A stretch of DNA of 64,000 nucleotides from CAYNRA01 sp046296415 (GTDB lineage Bacteria; Bacteroidota; Bacteroidia; Cytophagales; Spirosomataceae): positions 1 through 64,000 of the forward strand of contig JBKBLN010000005.1 in assembly GCA_046296415.1 (NCBI GenBank). The letters are read 5' to 3'. A model generated the notes under the pieces. The model saw only the letters and a list, made by a program, of their open reading frames with translations. It did no database searches and was not told the DNA's origin. The first letter of the stretch is position 1; each line of letters begins with the position of its first letter. The translations under genes were made by a program, and so were the position numbers. Positions 16,534 through 26,445 of this stretch are shown one piece after another.

Positions 16534-19500
16534 GTGGATAGTCAAGATCTGATCAAGCTCTATGCATCCGATGCCTTTGTACAAACGGTAGCGGCTCAAC
16601 TTCACTCTCAGCCCATCGTTCAAATTGATGGTTTGACAGCCGGTGCGGATTCTGTTTTATTGGCATCGTTGTTTTTTAAAGCCCCCAAGCCTACTTTGGT
16701 CATTTTACCAGATAAAGAGGACGCCGCTTACTTTATGCATGATCTGAACCAACTATTACCGCCAGATCAAGTTCATTTTTATCCTAGCTCTGCCAAAAGG
16801 CCTTATGAATATCAGCAAGTTGAGAATGCCAATGTCGTGCAGAGAGCCGAAGTTTTAAGTCAATTAACGCAAAAAACCTGGGCAGGTATTCTGGTAACAT
16901 ACCCAGAGGCCCTTCAAGAACGAGTCATTAGTCGGCAAACCTTGCTAGCCAATACGCTAACTCTGGCCGTTGGATCCAAAGGTGATTTGTCTTTTTTTTC
17001 TGAATGGCTTATTTCCTCTGGATTCGAAAAAACTGATTTTGTCTATGAACCAGGTCAATTTTCTGTACGGGGAGGAATTTTGGATGTATTTTCTTACGCG
17101 CAAGAGTTTCCGTACCGTTTTGAATTTTTTGGCGACGATATCGAAACCATCCGGCAGTTTAATCCCGAAACACAGCTTTCCATTCAAGTTATTTCCCAAG
17201 CCTCGATTGTCCCCGATATTACCCAGAAACTGACGCGAGAACAACGAGCTTCGTTTTTCTCCTTTTTGCCCGAAAACAGCCAAATTTGGATCCAAAACTT
17301 TTCTTCAACCCTAGAAAGTGTTCATTCCGGATTTGATCGGTGGAAAAAGCAATATGACGAAACGATTCAATCCACCGATATTACCATCATTCTTCCTCCA
17401 GAAGAAATTGCCGAAACACCCGATCTATTTGAAGAACACGTAACCCAGTATCAGGTCATCGAATTTGGGCATCGATTTCATTTTCAAAAGGCGCACCGGA
17501 TTTCCTATTCCACCAAGGCACAGCCCTCTTTCAATAAAAAGTTTGATTTGGTTTTACAAGATCTCCTAAAAAAACAAGGAGAAGGGTTTACTACCTTAAT
17601 TTGTGCGGATAACAACAAACAACACATTCGACTTCAACGAATATTTCAAGAATTAGATCCTTTACTTCGTTATCAGTCTTTGCCAATATCCTTAAGACAA
17701 GGATTTATTGATCCCCAAACACAACTCGTTGTCTACACTGATCACCAAATATTTGATCGGTTTCATCGATATAAATTAAAGGAGCATTTCACGAAGTCGA
17801 AGGCACTTACCCTAAAAGAAATTCAATCCATGCAGCCGGGCGACTATGTCACGCACATCGACCATGGAGTAGGCCGATTTGCTGGAATGGAAACCTTAGA
17901 TGTCAATGGGAAAAAACAAGAAGCAATTCGGTTGATTTATCGGGACAATGATATTCTCTACGTAAATATTCATTCATTACATAAAATTGCGAAGTTTACA
18001 GGGAAGGACGGCACACCTCCTACCATGAGTAAACTAGGTACAGGTGATTGGGAGAATAAAAAATCGCGTGTTAAACGGCAAGTTAAAGATATTGCCAAGG
18101 AGCTGATTGAATTATATGCCAAGAGACGGGCTGCTCCCGGGTTTGCTTTTCAACCGGACAGTTATCTTCAAATAGAATTGGAGTCCTCGTTTTTTTATGA
18201 AGATACACCGGACCAAGCCAAAGCCACGGCTGATGTCAAAGCGGATATGGAAAAGGGATATCCCATGGATCGATTGGTGTGTGGGGATGTTGGATTTGGT
18301 AAAACCGAAGTTGCCATCCGAGCGGCTTTTAAGGCAGTGGCAGATAGCAAGCAAGTCGGTGTGTTGGTGCCAACGACCATCCTAGCCATGCAACATTATA
18401 AAACCTTTGTTGAACGGTTAAGTGACTTCCCGGTGACGGTTGATTACATCAATCGTTTCAAAACTACCCAAGAAATCAACAAAACGCTTCAAGCTGTAAA
18501 AGAAGGAAAAGTTGATATTCTTATTGGCACTCATCGTATTTTAAATAAAGACGTTCATTTTCGTGATTTAGGACTTTTGATCATAGATGAGGAACAAAAG
18601 TTTGGTGTGAAATCCAAAGATCGCATCAAAGAAATGAAATTGAATGTGGATGTTCTTACCTTAACGGCCACTCCAATTCCGCGAACTTTGCATTTTTCTT
18701 TAATGGGAGCGCGGGATTTATCTGTGATTGCTACCCCACCACCCAACCGACAACCGGTTACGACCGAAGTTAAGGTTTTTACCGAAGAGGTCATTCGTGA
18801 TGCGATCCGATATGAGCTTCGTCGGGGTGGACAAGTTTATTTTGTCCATAATCGAGTCAATGATATTGAATCCATAGCTAATATAATACTCAGGTTGGTC
18901 CCGGATGCTCGAATAGGAGTTGCCCATGGCCAAATGGAAGGACCCAAGCTAGAAAAAATCATGATGCGGTTTATGGAGGGCGAGTTGGATATTTTGATTT
19001 CGACGAATATCATTGAATCGGGTCTCGATATTCCCAATGCGAATACCATTATTATCAATCAAGCCCACATGTTTGGGATGTCGGACCTGCATCAAATGAG
19101 GGGAAGGGTAGGGCGGTCCAATAAAAAAGCATTTTGTTTTTTACTGACACCCCCGATGTCGGCTCTTACTCGAGAGGCCAGAAAAAGGCTGCAGACTCTA
19201 GAGGAATTTTCGGATCTTGGCGATGGATTTAAGGTTGCGATGCGTGATTTGGACATCCGGGGAGCTGGAAATTTGTTGGGTGCCGAGCAAAGTGGGTTTG
19301 TCAATGACCTGGGCTTTGAAATGTACCACAAAGTACTGGATGAGGCCGTTCAAGAATTAAAAGAAACCGACTTTAAAGATCTATTTGCCACAGAACTTGA
19401 GAATACCGAGTTAGTGGTAAAAGACTGCCAGATTGAAACTGATTTACAGATTTTAATCCCTGATACCTACATCAGCCATATCACCGAACGACTCGCCCTG

Positions 19501-19872
19501 TACAATGAGATCGATCGAATTGAAAACCAAGAAGAACTCGATCGGTTTAAGTCAAATATGGAAGACCGGTTCGGAAAAATACCCCCGGAGGTCATTCGGT
19601 TATTTAAAATAGTTGAATTGCGGTGGAAAGCTGAATTACTTGGATTTGAAAAAGTAACCCTAAAAAATAATAACCTAAAAGGCTATTTCGTTTCCCAACA
19701 GCAAGACCGATTTTTTGCTTCGGAGAAATTTGGCCAGATTCTTGACTATGTGAAAGCAAATCCTAAGGTTTGTCAGCTTAAGCAGGCAAAAGATAAGTTA
19801 ATTTTCGTTGCAGAGGGTATAACTTCCATCACAGCGGCGGATCAATTGTTCCAAAGGATTTTAGGAAAGTAA
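16534..19872 (+). CDS. mfd: Transcription-repair coupling factor
   Basis: Displaces stalled RNA polymerase at DNA lesions and recruits UvrA. At 1112 aa it is close to E. coli Mfd (1148). Order: UvrB-like N-terminal modules, a CarD-type RNA-polymerase-interacting domain from about residue 432 (PGDYVTHIDHGVGRF), then RecG-like helicase lobes and a C-terminal TRCF domain. The helicase has Walker A GDVGFGKTEVA near 583, DEEQKFGV near 685 and TATPIPRTL near 710. The start is GTG at 16534; no upstream in-frame ATG is available. Monocistronic, followed by gldJ after 83 bp. Confidence 0.97.
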   Translation: MDSQDLIKLYASDAFVQTVAAQLHSQPIVQIDGLTAGADSVLLASLFFKAPKPTLVILPDKEDAAYFMHDLNQLLPPDQVHFYPSSAKRPYEYQQVENANVVQRAEVLSQLTQKTWAGILVTYPEALQERVISRQTLLANTLTLAVGSKGDLSFFSEWLISSGFEKTDFVYEPGQFSVRGGILDVFSYAQEFPYRFEFFGDDIETIRQFNPETQLSIQVISQASIVPDITQKLTREQRASFFSFLPENSQIWIQNFSSTLESVHSGFDRWKKQYDETIQSTDITIILPPEEIAETPDLFEEHVTQYQVIEFGHRFHFQKAHRISYSTKAQPSFNKKFDLVLQDLLKKQGEGFTTLICADNNKQHIRLQRIFQELDPLLRYQSLPISLRQGFIDPQTQLVVYTDHQIFDRFHRYKLKEHFTKSKALTLKEIQSMQPGDYVTHIDHGVGRFAGMETLDVNGKKQEAIRLIYRDNDILYVNIHSLHKIAKFTGKDGTPPTMSKLGTGDWENKKSRVKRQVKDIAKELIELYAKRRAAPGFAFQPDSYLQIELESSFFYEDTPDQAKATADVKADMEKGYPMDRLVCGDVGFGKTEVAIRAAFKAVADSKQVGVLVPTTILAMQHYKTFVERLSDFPVTVDYINRFKTTQEINKTLQAVKEGKVDILIGTHRILNKDVHFRDLGLLIIDEEQKFGVKSKDRIKEMKLNVDVLTLTATPIPRTLHFSLMGARDLSVIATPPPNRQPVTTEVKVFTEEVIRDAIRYELRRGGQVYFVHNRVNDIESIANIILRLVPDARIGVAHGQMEGPKLEKIMMRFMEGELDILISTNIIESGLDIPNANTIIINQAHMFGMSDLHQMRGRVGRSNKKAFCFLLTPPMSALTREARKRLQTLEEFSDLGDGFKVAMRDLDIRGAGNLLGAEQSGFVNDLGFEMYHKVLDEAVQELKETDFKDLFATELENTELVVKDCQIETDLQILIPDTYISHITERLALYNEIDRIENQEELDRFKSNMEDRFGKIPPEVIRLFKIVELRWKAELLGFEKVTLKNNNLKGYFVSQQQDRFFASEKFGQILDYVKANPKVCQLKQAKDKLIFVAEGITSITAADQLFQRILGK

Positions 19873-19955
19873 TGAAAAGACGGATATAGTTTTAAAACTT
19901 GTCCAATTCGTTTTATTTTGCACAAATATTTTTAGTTTTTTAAACGCTCGAATAA

Positions 19956-21209
19956 ATGAAGAGACTACTTGTAGGTGCCTCAGTCGTCTGGATGGCTACC
20001 ACGGTGTTGACGGGCTGTACCGGAAATACAAAACCGAACAGTTTGAATCCTGGAAAAGCCAGCTCAGCCACCGGTATTTCCTACGCCTCGAAGGACAAAG
20101 AAGGTTTTAAAGTATCTTCTTTTAAAGGACAACCCGCGGGTCCGAACATGGTATTCATTGAAGGTGGTCGATTTACCATGGGTACTGTGGAGGAAGATGT
20201 TACGTTTACTCGTGATAACCTAGAGAGAACGGTTACTGTTGCGTCTTTTTACATGGATGAGACTGAAATTGCCAACGTTCATTGGCTTGAATATCTCTAT
20301 GCTGTCCAAAAAGATTCATCGTATGAATTTTATGAATCTGCTTTACCAGATACCACGGTATGGGCCAACCGAATGTCGTTCAATGACCAATACATTGATC
20401 AGTATTTACGGTACCCTGGCTTCCGTCTTTATCCTGTGGTTGGAGTATCTTGGTTGCAGGCTAACGATTACTGTAAATGGAGAACTGAGGCTGTAAATTC
20501 CGACATTTTAGCTCGAAATACGCCACAGCAAAAAGCGCCTCGTAGAGGTCGTCAGGCGGAAGCCACAGCCGAAGCTGCTCCGAAAACCATGGATGGTCGT
20601 CGAACAGCTATTGAAAGTGGTATCGTTCTTCCTGCTTACCGTCTTCCAACCGAAGCAGAATGGGAATATGCGGCAAAAGCCATGATTGGTACTCAGTTTG
20701 TAGATGAAAATCAAGTTTCACAGCGTATTTATCCTTGGGATGGTTCTTCCATGCGAAACAGCAAAGGAAAAGAGAGAGGAGAAATGCGAGCAAACTTCAA
20801 AAGAGGGCGTGGCGATTATGCCGGTATTGCTGGTCGATCCAACGACGGCGCGATCATTACAACAGAAATTTATTCCTATTCTCCCAACGATTACGGCTTA
20901 TATAACATGGCCGGAAATGTGAATGAATGGGTATATGATTTGTATCGTCCGAATTCATATCAAGATTTCAATGATTTGAACCCTATTCGTCGCAATGATT
21001 ACATGGATGAAGCATCCAATTATGATCGTAAGAATTATAATTCTTTGATTGACAATACACTACGTGTTTACAAAGGTGGTTCTTGGAATGATGTTGCCTA
21101 CTGGTTATCGCCTGGCACGCGTCGTTTTTTACCTCAAGATTCCTCTACGGCTACGATTGGATTCCGTTGTGCTATGATTGCTATCGGTCCAAAAGGTAAG
21201 AGCATGTAA
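19956..21209 (+). CDS. gldJ: GldJ-like gliding-motility lipoprotein (FGE-sulfatase fold)
   Basis: 417-aa lipoprotein, lipobox at Cys21 (VLTGC), with a formylglycine-generating-enzyme-like (SUMF1) domain from about residue 67. It begins NMVFIEGGRFTMGTVEEDV and ends KGGSWNDVAYWLSPGTRRF near residue 370. The segment LPDTTVWANRMSFN near residue 128 resembles GldJ more than GldK. In Flavobacterium, GldJ is needed for gliding and for stability of the type IX secretion system. A basic, Ala-rich insertion (about 190-212) interrupts the domain. Gliding or secretion partners (gldKLMN) are not in the window, so the exact paralogue is not certain. Confidence 0.8.
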   Translation: MKRLLVGASVVWMATTVLTGCTGNTKPNSLNPGKASSATGISYASKDKEGFKVSSFKGQPAGPNMVFIEGGRFTMGTVEEDVTFTRDNLERTVTVASFYMDETEIANVHWLEYLYAVQKDSSYEFYESALPDTTVWANRMSFNDQYIDQYLRYPGFRLYPVVGVSWLQANDYCKWRTEAVNSDILARNTPQQKAPRRGRQAEATAEAAPKTMDGRRTAIESGIVLPAYRLPTEAEWEYAAKAMIGTQFVDENQVSQRIYPWDGSSMRNSKGKERGEMRANFKRGRGDYAGIAGRSNDGAIITTEIYSYSPNDYGLYNMAGNVNEWVYDLYRPNSYQDFNDLNPIRRNDYMDEASNYDRKNYNSLIDNTLRVYKGGSWNDVAYWLSPGTRRFLPQDSSTATIGFRCAMIAIGPKGKSM

Positions 21210-21232
21210 TTTCCAATAATCTAGTTTGATTG

Positions 21233-21266
21233 CAATAGCCACGGTATTAAAATGCCGTGGCTATTG
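21233..21266. terminator. Hairpin between gldJ and comF
   Basis: A 12-bp perfect stem (21233-21244 with 21255-21266, CAATAGCCACGG) lies between convergent genes and covers the end of comF. T-tracts are weak on both sides, so termination efficiency is uncertain. Confidence 0.6.
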
Positions 21267-21963
21267 TTATTATAGACAATTCTGAAACTCCTGACTGGAC
21301 TAGAATATTGCCGGCTTCTTCTAGAGTAGCTCCTGTGGTTAAAACATCATCTACTAACGCAATTTTTTTCCCTTTAACATATTCTGGATATAGTATTGCG
21401 AAACTACCTTGCAGATTCTGAAATCTATTTTGCTTAGTAAAATTGGTTTGACTTTGGGTAAATTTTCTTTTTTGGATAACATCGGTCCTTACGGGTATCC
21501 CGGTTGATTGGCCAAGTCCCCAAGCAAACTCCTCTGCTTGGTTGTACCCTCGCAATGCTTTTTTTCGTGGATGCATCGGAATGGGGATCAGCGCATCGTA
21601 GGTCTGTAAATCGATCTGATGTCTTAATAAGGATCCATAATGCATTCCAACCACACGAGCTAAATCTGGCTTTTGGTGATATTTTAAAGCATGCAGTAAG
21701 GATTGAATTTTCGTTTTTTTAGCAAATCGGACCCACGTGTAAATTGAATGAACCGGTAATCTTCCCAAAAACTTTTCATCTAAAGCCAGTAGAGGGGATA
21801 GATGTGACTCTGTAAATGGTAAATCCAACAAGCATGATAAACAAATGGTATCTTCATTCACTTGAAGTTTTTCCTGGCATGTAACACAAATAGGGGGATA
21901 AAATAGATCCAATAGGGCTGTTTTTCCATGTGCATGGAAATTACTTAGTAACTTTGTTATCAT
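21247..21963 (-). CDS. ComF-family phosphoribosyltransferase-like protein
   Basis: 238-aa ComF/GntX-family protein. It has an N-terminal CxxC...CxxC zinc-binding knuckle (CVTCQEKL and CLSCLLDL, about residues 25-45) and a C-terminal phosphoribosyltransferase domain with ALVDDVLTTGATLEEA near residue 200. ComF proteins support late steps of DNA uptake in competent bacteria and may act with comEC (530-2257). The start at 21963 is 11 bp from the divergent gene at 21975, so promoters must overlap coding DNA. Confidence 0.9.
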   Translation of the reverse strand: MITKLLSNFHAHGKTALLDLFYPPICVTCQEKLQVNEDTICLSCLLDLPFTESHLSPLLALDEKFLGRLPVHSIYTWVRFAKKTKIQSLLHALKYHQKPDLARVVGMHYGSLLRHQIDLQTYDALIPIPMHPRKKALRGYNQAEEFAWGLGQSTGIPVRTDVIQKRKFTQSQTNFTKQNRFQNLQGSFAILYPEYVKGKKIALVDDVLTTGATLEEAGNILVQSGVSELSIITIATAF

Positions 21964-21974
21964 GACTATTTTTT

Positions 21975-22328
21975 ATGCAAGATATTGAAATACAAGAAGA
22001 TTGGAAAAGGCTTATGAAATTTTTGCAATCGACGGTTGGTAAAAAACCACAGGATTTAAAAGGGGTATTATTTTTAATAGGTGTCCAGGAGTTTGGACAA
22101 GGGGTTCGACCATTTTCAAAAGAAGAAAAGCAAGATTTAATGCACATCGCCATCTGCAAAGTATTAAGCCTTGGGGGATATTATGAGTTACAGGGTTTTG
22201 ATGATCAAGGGTGGCCCCATTGGGTTTTGAAACAAAAATTACCCAGTTTTGATCTGCTTCAACAGGAAGAACTTTTAAAATATTTTGTTTGCCGATATTT
22301 CCGGGAGGAAGTTGGAGTTCATCTTTAA
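21975..22328 (+). CDS. Conserved-looking small protein of unknown function
   Basis: 117-aa soluble acidic protein, no signal peptide or membrane segment. It contains a Trp/Pro phrase QGWPHWVLKQKLP near residue 78. I do not recognise the family with confidence. It is followed 7 bp later by the exonuclease III gene and starts only 11 bp from comF on the other strand, so it is probably the first gene of a short operon with xth and the DUF4175 gene. Confidence 0.7.
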   Translation: MQDIEIQEDWKRLMKFLQSTVGKKPQDLKGVLFLIGVQEFGQGVRPFSKEEKQDLMHIAICKVLSLGGYYELQGFDDQGWPHWVLKQKLPSFDLLQQEELLKYFVCRYFREEVGVHL

Positions 22329-22335
22329 AAATCCT

Positions 22336-23109
22336 ATGAAAATTGTATCGTACAATGTGAATGGCATTCGTGCCAACTTGAAGAAGGGCCTACTATCTTG
22401 GCTTGAGGTGCATGAACCTGATATCGTATGCCTTCAAGAAATTAAATTAGATGACACCCAACAGGTTGAATCATTATTTACGGCTTTTGGGTATTATTGT
22501 TCTTGGTTTCCGGCTGAGAAAAAAGGGTATTCAGGCGTAGCTCTTTTGTCAAAGATCAAACCTTTGTATGTAAAAAAAGGAATGGGAAAGGCGGAATATG
22601 ACCAAGAGGGGCGTGTTTTGGAGGCGCAATTTGAAACGTTTACGCTGATGTCCTGTTATTTTCCGTCTGGGTCGTCCAGTGAGGATAGGCAAGCTTTCAA
22701 AATGAAATTTCTTGAGGATTTTTACGTTTTCATCCAAAATAAATTAACGGAAGTCCAATCACTCATCATCTGTGGAGATGTGAATATTTGCCACCAAGCG
22801 ATCGATATTCACAACCCCGTTTCTAATGCAAAGTCTTCAGGTTTTTTACCGGAAGAGCGTGCTTGGGTAAGCTCATTTCTTGAGTTAGGGTTTGTGGATG
22901 CTTTTCGTCATTTTCATCCGAATACTCCACACCAATACACCTGGTGGACCTATCGAGCAGGAGCGAAGGCAAAAAACTTAGGGTGGCGCATCGATTATTT
23001 TTTTGTTAGTCCGTCCCTAGTACCCTCTCTCTCTTCGGCTAATTTGTATCCCGAGGTTTTAATGTCTGATCATTGCCCATTATCCATTGAATTGTCTGAT
23101 TTGCTATGA
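22336..23109 (+). CDS. xth: Exodeoxyribonuclease III / AP endonuclease
   Basis: EEP-family nuclease that cleaves abasic sites and removes 3' blocks in base-excision repair. 257 aa from MKIVSYNVNGIRANLKKG; an extension to 22285 would overlap the upstream gene and is rejected. Catalytic landmarks: LQEIKLD (Glu, metal), GDVNICH near residue 153 and the C-terminal MSDHCPLSIEL (Asp-His pair). Length is typical (about 255-268). Its stop overlaps the next start by 4 bp (ATGA). Confidence 0.95.
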   Translation: MKIVSYNVNGIRANLKKGLLSWLEVHEPDIVCLQEIKLDDTQQVESLFTAFGYYCSWFPAEKKGYSGVALLSKIKPLYVKKGMGKAEYDQEGRVLEAQFETFTLMSCYFPSGSSSEDRQAFKMKFLEDFYVFIQNKLTEVQSLIICGDVNICHQAIDIHNPVSNAKSSGFLPEERAWVSSFLELGFVDAFRHFHPNTPHQYTWWTYRAGAKAKNLGWRIDYFFVSPSLVPSLSSANLYPEVLMSDHCPLSIELSDLL

Positions 23110-26100
23110 ATACTCCGATCGTTCAAGATTTACACGTACAAATTCAACTTTTTAAAAAGAAATATTATCGACACCAATTGATCCGAGGCTTATTGATAAG
23201 TGGAGCACTTTTGCTAACCGCCTATCTAGCCATCAATTTTGTGGAATTTTTTGCTAGGTTATCCACATTCTTTCGCGCTGGCCTACTTGGTTCGTTTCTT
23301 TCTTTGTTGATATATGTGTTTAGTCGATTTTTATGGAGACCCATATTACAAACGGTCGGTTACGGCGAAACCATGACCGATGAGGATGCTGCGCGATTTA
23401 TCGGTCAATTTTTTCCTGATATTCAAGATAAGCTTTTGAATACCATTCAACTAGCGAAACTTTCAGATCAAACCAATACTTTACTTCAAGCCAGTATAGC
23501 TCAAAAAGCCGCGGAATTGCGGCTTTTTGAATTTCCCAAAGCGGTTAATTCCGATGAGAATAAACCTTTTTTTTCTTATTTACTATTGCCTTTTTTGATT
23601 TGTATCGGCATTGCGTTTTTCAAACCTGAGGTATTTACGCGTAGTACTGAGCGTATTATTTACTTTTCTAAAGACTTTGCAGACCCCGCACCGTTTCAGT
23701 TTAGAATAGAAAACTCAAAATTAGAGGCATTTGAACAAGAAGATTTCACCCTCAAAGTAAAATTAGTTGGAGAGGCATTTCCCGACGAAGTTTATCTTGA
23801 AGTTGGCGACCGCCGATTGAAAATGGTATCCAAAAATGAAGATTCAAATGAATACGAGTATACATTTTCTCGACTACAAGAACCCATCTCTTTTCGATTT
23901 TTTGCAGGCGGATACTTTTCCAATACCTACCAAATTTCACTTCGAACTAGACCTAATCTCTCCAAATTGATTGTTGAATTGGATTATCCAAGTTATCTGA
24001 ATAAAACCAATGAAAAAATTGAGAATCAAGGAAATCTATCTGTTCCAGATGGAACACGAATTAAGTGGGTCTTTGAGACGCAATCTGCCGACGGTTTAAC
24101 CTTTCAAGTACTCGGAAAATCTGGAATTCAGATCCCAAAACCCATACTCGGTTCTACGTTTGAATGGACTCAACTTGCCCGTAACTCCTTTGATTACCGT
24201 GTTTTCTTAAAACAAGGTGATTATCAAGAGCCTGTAGGAGAGGAGTACCAGATTCAGGTCATTCCTGATGAATATCCTCGGATATCCATGGAACAAGTTG
24301 TAGACACAACTTTATTCGAATACATCGTTCTTGGCGGTCAACTTTCAGATGACTATGGAATATCCAAAGTAAGTCTGTTTAGTCGGGTTATTTCATCCAA
24401 CGGGGAATCAGGTTCTTTTCAATCGCAACCTATTCCGTTCACGCTAGGTAGTATCTCTCAAAACTATTACCACAGGATCTCATTAAAAGGCTTTAAATTG
24501 AACGAAGGAGATCAATTGGAGTACTATGTCCAAGTATGGGATAATGATGGCGTACGTGGCCCCAAAGCAACCCGAACAGGTATCCAACGATTTACCTCGA
24601 TTAGTACCAAAGAGGTACAAAAATCGATTGATCAAAGTATTGATCGGGCAGAAAAGCAATTTGAACGAAGTCAGTCAGATGCTAAAGATCTTCAAACGCA
24701 ACTAAAAGCCCTGGAGGAAAAATTAAAAAAGAATGAATTTGATCTGCAAGATAAAAAGTCACTGCAACAATTAATCAAGAAAAGAGAAGAATTAATGCAG
24801 TCTTTAGAGGAGTTGAAACAGCAATTGCTTGAGCTGCAACAAAAGCAAAAGCAATTTGATCAAACATCTCCCAAAATGCAGGAAAAAATGAAACAACTTC
24901 AAGCATTGTTGGAAGAATTGTTGAAAAATCAAGATTCGCAGCTTTTTGAAGAATTAAAAAAACTACTAGAGCAATCAGATGAAAAGACTCTTCAAGAACA
25001 AATGGAAAAAATTCAAAAGAACGAGCGTAACTCCACGCGAGATATCGAAAGGACTTTGCGCATGTTCAAGAATTTGCAGTTTGAACAACAAATAGAACGG
25101 TTAGAAAATAATCTCCAGAAGCTTTCAGAGCAGGAGGAAAAGCTCGGGAAAGATCTTGAAAAAAAATCTCTAGATTCGGAAAGTGCACAAAAGCAACAAG
25201 AGAATGTGGAAAAAGCGTTTGAGGAATTGCGAAAAGACATGAAAGACATTGAGAAACTAGGGAAAGAAATCAAGCGTGAACCTGATTTATCTCCAGATCT
25301 TCAAAAGGAAATTCAAAAAGAACTACAGGAAGCTGCAAAAGAATTAGATCAGCAGAAAAGTCAGGAAGCATCTAAACGAATGCAAAAGGCTGCTCGCCAA
25401 ATGAAATCGCTAGCACAAAAAATGAACAGCCAAATGCAACAAGGGGAAATGATTCAAATGAATGAAGACATGGAGGCACTTCGGGCGTTATTGGACAATC
25501 TCCTGACACTTTCTTTTCAACAAGAAAAACTGATGAAAAACCTGCGTTCCATGGGGAAGGCAGATCCTCGCCTCAATGAAACTGCCCAAGAGCAATTAAA
25601 GTTAAGCCAAGATGCGCAGGTCGTGGAAGATAGTCTATATGCTTTGGCCAACCGGGTATTACAAATTCAATCCTTTGTAACCAAAGAGGTGACTCAAATG
25701 AAAAATTACATGGATGAGTCGTTAAAACTTCTGCGAGACAAACAATATGGCCCAGCTTCAGGAAAACAACAATTTGCCATGACCAGTATCAATAATCTGG
25801 CTCTTTTACTCAGTGATACCTTCGCCCAAATGCAACAAATGATGGCGAATCAAATGCCGGGAAAAGGAAAAGGAAAAAACAAAAATCAAATGCCCATTCC
25901 GGGAATGGGTGAAAAACAAAAAGAAATCAATCAGCGCATTGACCAACTGGATCAATTAAGTGGTAAGAAACTTTCTGAGGAACTCGCTCGTTTAGCACAA
26001 GAACAGGCCCGTTTACGTAGACAACTTCAAGAAGCTCAAGATAAGTTGAATGGCACAGAAGGAGGTAAAAAAGTAGGAAATGAAATCCAAGAATTACAAA

Positions 26101-26399
26101 AGGAAATGGAGGAGAGTGAAAATGAACTTGTTAATAAACGCATAACCCCTCAATTGAAAAATCGGCAAAAAGCTGTTCAAACGCGTTTGCTGGAAGTGGA
26201 TAAAGCACTCAAAGAACAAGAAATGGATCCTACTAGAAAAGGCCAAACCAGCTCGAACTGGACCCGAACTTCGCCTCCCGATTTACTTAAATTCAAAAGT
26301 ACCCAACAGAATCAACTGGAATACCTACGTACAACACCTCCTCAATTTACACCATTTTATAAAAATCAAAGCAATCAATATTTTAAGAGATTAAATTAA
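23106..26399 (+). CDS. DUF4175-family giant coiled-coil membrane protein
   Basis: 1097-aa protein: two N-terminal hydrophobic segments (about residues 26-47 and 52-74), a third near 155-172, then an extracytoplasmic beta-rich region to about 500. From about 510 onward come long Gln/Lys/Glu coiled coils (about 510-760 and 940-1010). The N terminus resembles DUF4175 proteins of Bacteroidota. No enzymatic motif is visible; a structural or scaffolding role in the envelope is possible but unproven. It is translationally coupled to xth (4-bp overlap) and followed by the twin parS sites. Confidence 0.85.
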   Translation: MNTPIVQDLHVQIQLFKKKYYRHQLIRGLLISGALLLTAYLAINFVEFFARLSTFFRAGLLGSFLSLLIYVFSRFLWRPILQTVGYGETMTDEDAARFIGQFFPDIQDKLLNTIQLAKLSDQTNTLLQASIAQKAAELRLFEFPKAVNSDENKPFFSYLLLPFLICIGIAFFKPEVFTRSTERIIYFSKDFADPAPFQFRIENSKLEAFEQEDFTLKVKLVGEAFPDEVYLEVGDRRLKMVSKNEDSNEYEYTFSRLQEPISFRFFAGGYFSNTYQISLRTRPNLSKLIVELDYPSYLNKTNEKIENQGNLSVPDGTRIKWVFETQSADGLTFQVLGKSGIQIPKPILGSTFEWTQLARNSFDYRVFLKQGDYQEPVGEEYQIQVIPDEYPRISMEQVVDTTLFEYIVLGGQLSDDYGISKVSLFSRVISSNGESGSFQSQPIPFTLGSISQNYYHRISLKGFKLNEGDQLEYYVQVWDNDGVRGPKATRTGIQRFTSISTKEVQKSIDQSIDRAEKQFERSQSDAKDLQTQLKALEEKLKKNEFDLQDKKSLQQLIKKREELMQSLEELKQQLLELQQKQKQFDQTSPKMQEKMKQLQALLEELLKNQDSQLFEELKKLLEQSDEKTLQEQMEKIQKNERNSTRDIERTLRMFKNLQFEQQIERLENNLQKLSEQEEKLGKDLEKKSLDSESAQKQQENVEKAFEELRKDMKDIEKLGKEIKREPDLSPDLQKEIQKELQEAAKELDQQKSQEASKRMQKAARQMKSLAQKMNSQMQQGEMIQMNEDMEALRALLDNLLTLSFQQEKLMKNLRSMGKADPRLNETAQEQLKLSQDAQVVEDSLYALANRVLQIQSFVTKEVTQMKNYMDESLKLLRDKQYGPASGKQQFAMTSINNLALLLSDTFAQMQQMMANQMPGKGKGKNKNQMPIPGMGEKQKEINQRIDQLDQLSGKKLSEELARLAQEQARLRRQLQEAQDKLNGTEGGKKVGNEIQELQKEMEESENELVNKRITPQLKNRQKAVQTRLLEVDKALKEQEMDPTRKGQTSSNWTRTSPPDLLKFKSTQQNQLEYLRTTPPQFTPFYKNQSNQYFKRLN
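23259..23267 (+). promoter_or_regulatory. Consensus DnaA box inside the DUF4175 gene
   Basis: TTATCCACA, an exact 9/9 match to the consensus DnaA box, within coding DNA. A single site can occur by chance; it is listed because exact boxes are over-represented around the origin candidate. Confidence 0.45.
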
Positions 26400-26407
26400 A
26401 TTATACC

Positions 26408-26423
26408 TGTTTCACGTGAAACT
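26408..26423. promoter_or_regulatory. parS site 1
   Basis: TGTTTCACGTGAAACT matches the 16-bp parS consensus at 15 of 16 positions. The only difference is the last base. ParB binds and spreads from such palindromes to segregate chromosome origins. Confidence 0.93.
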
Positions 26424-26445
26424 TATCTTGTTTTACGGCAAATAC

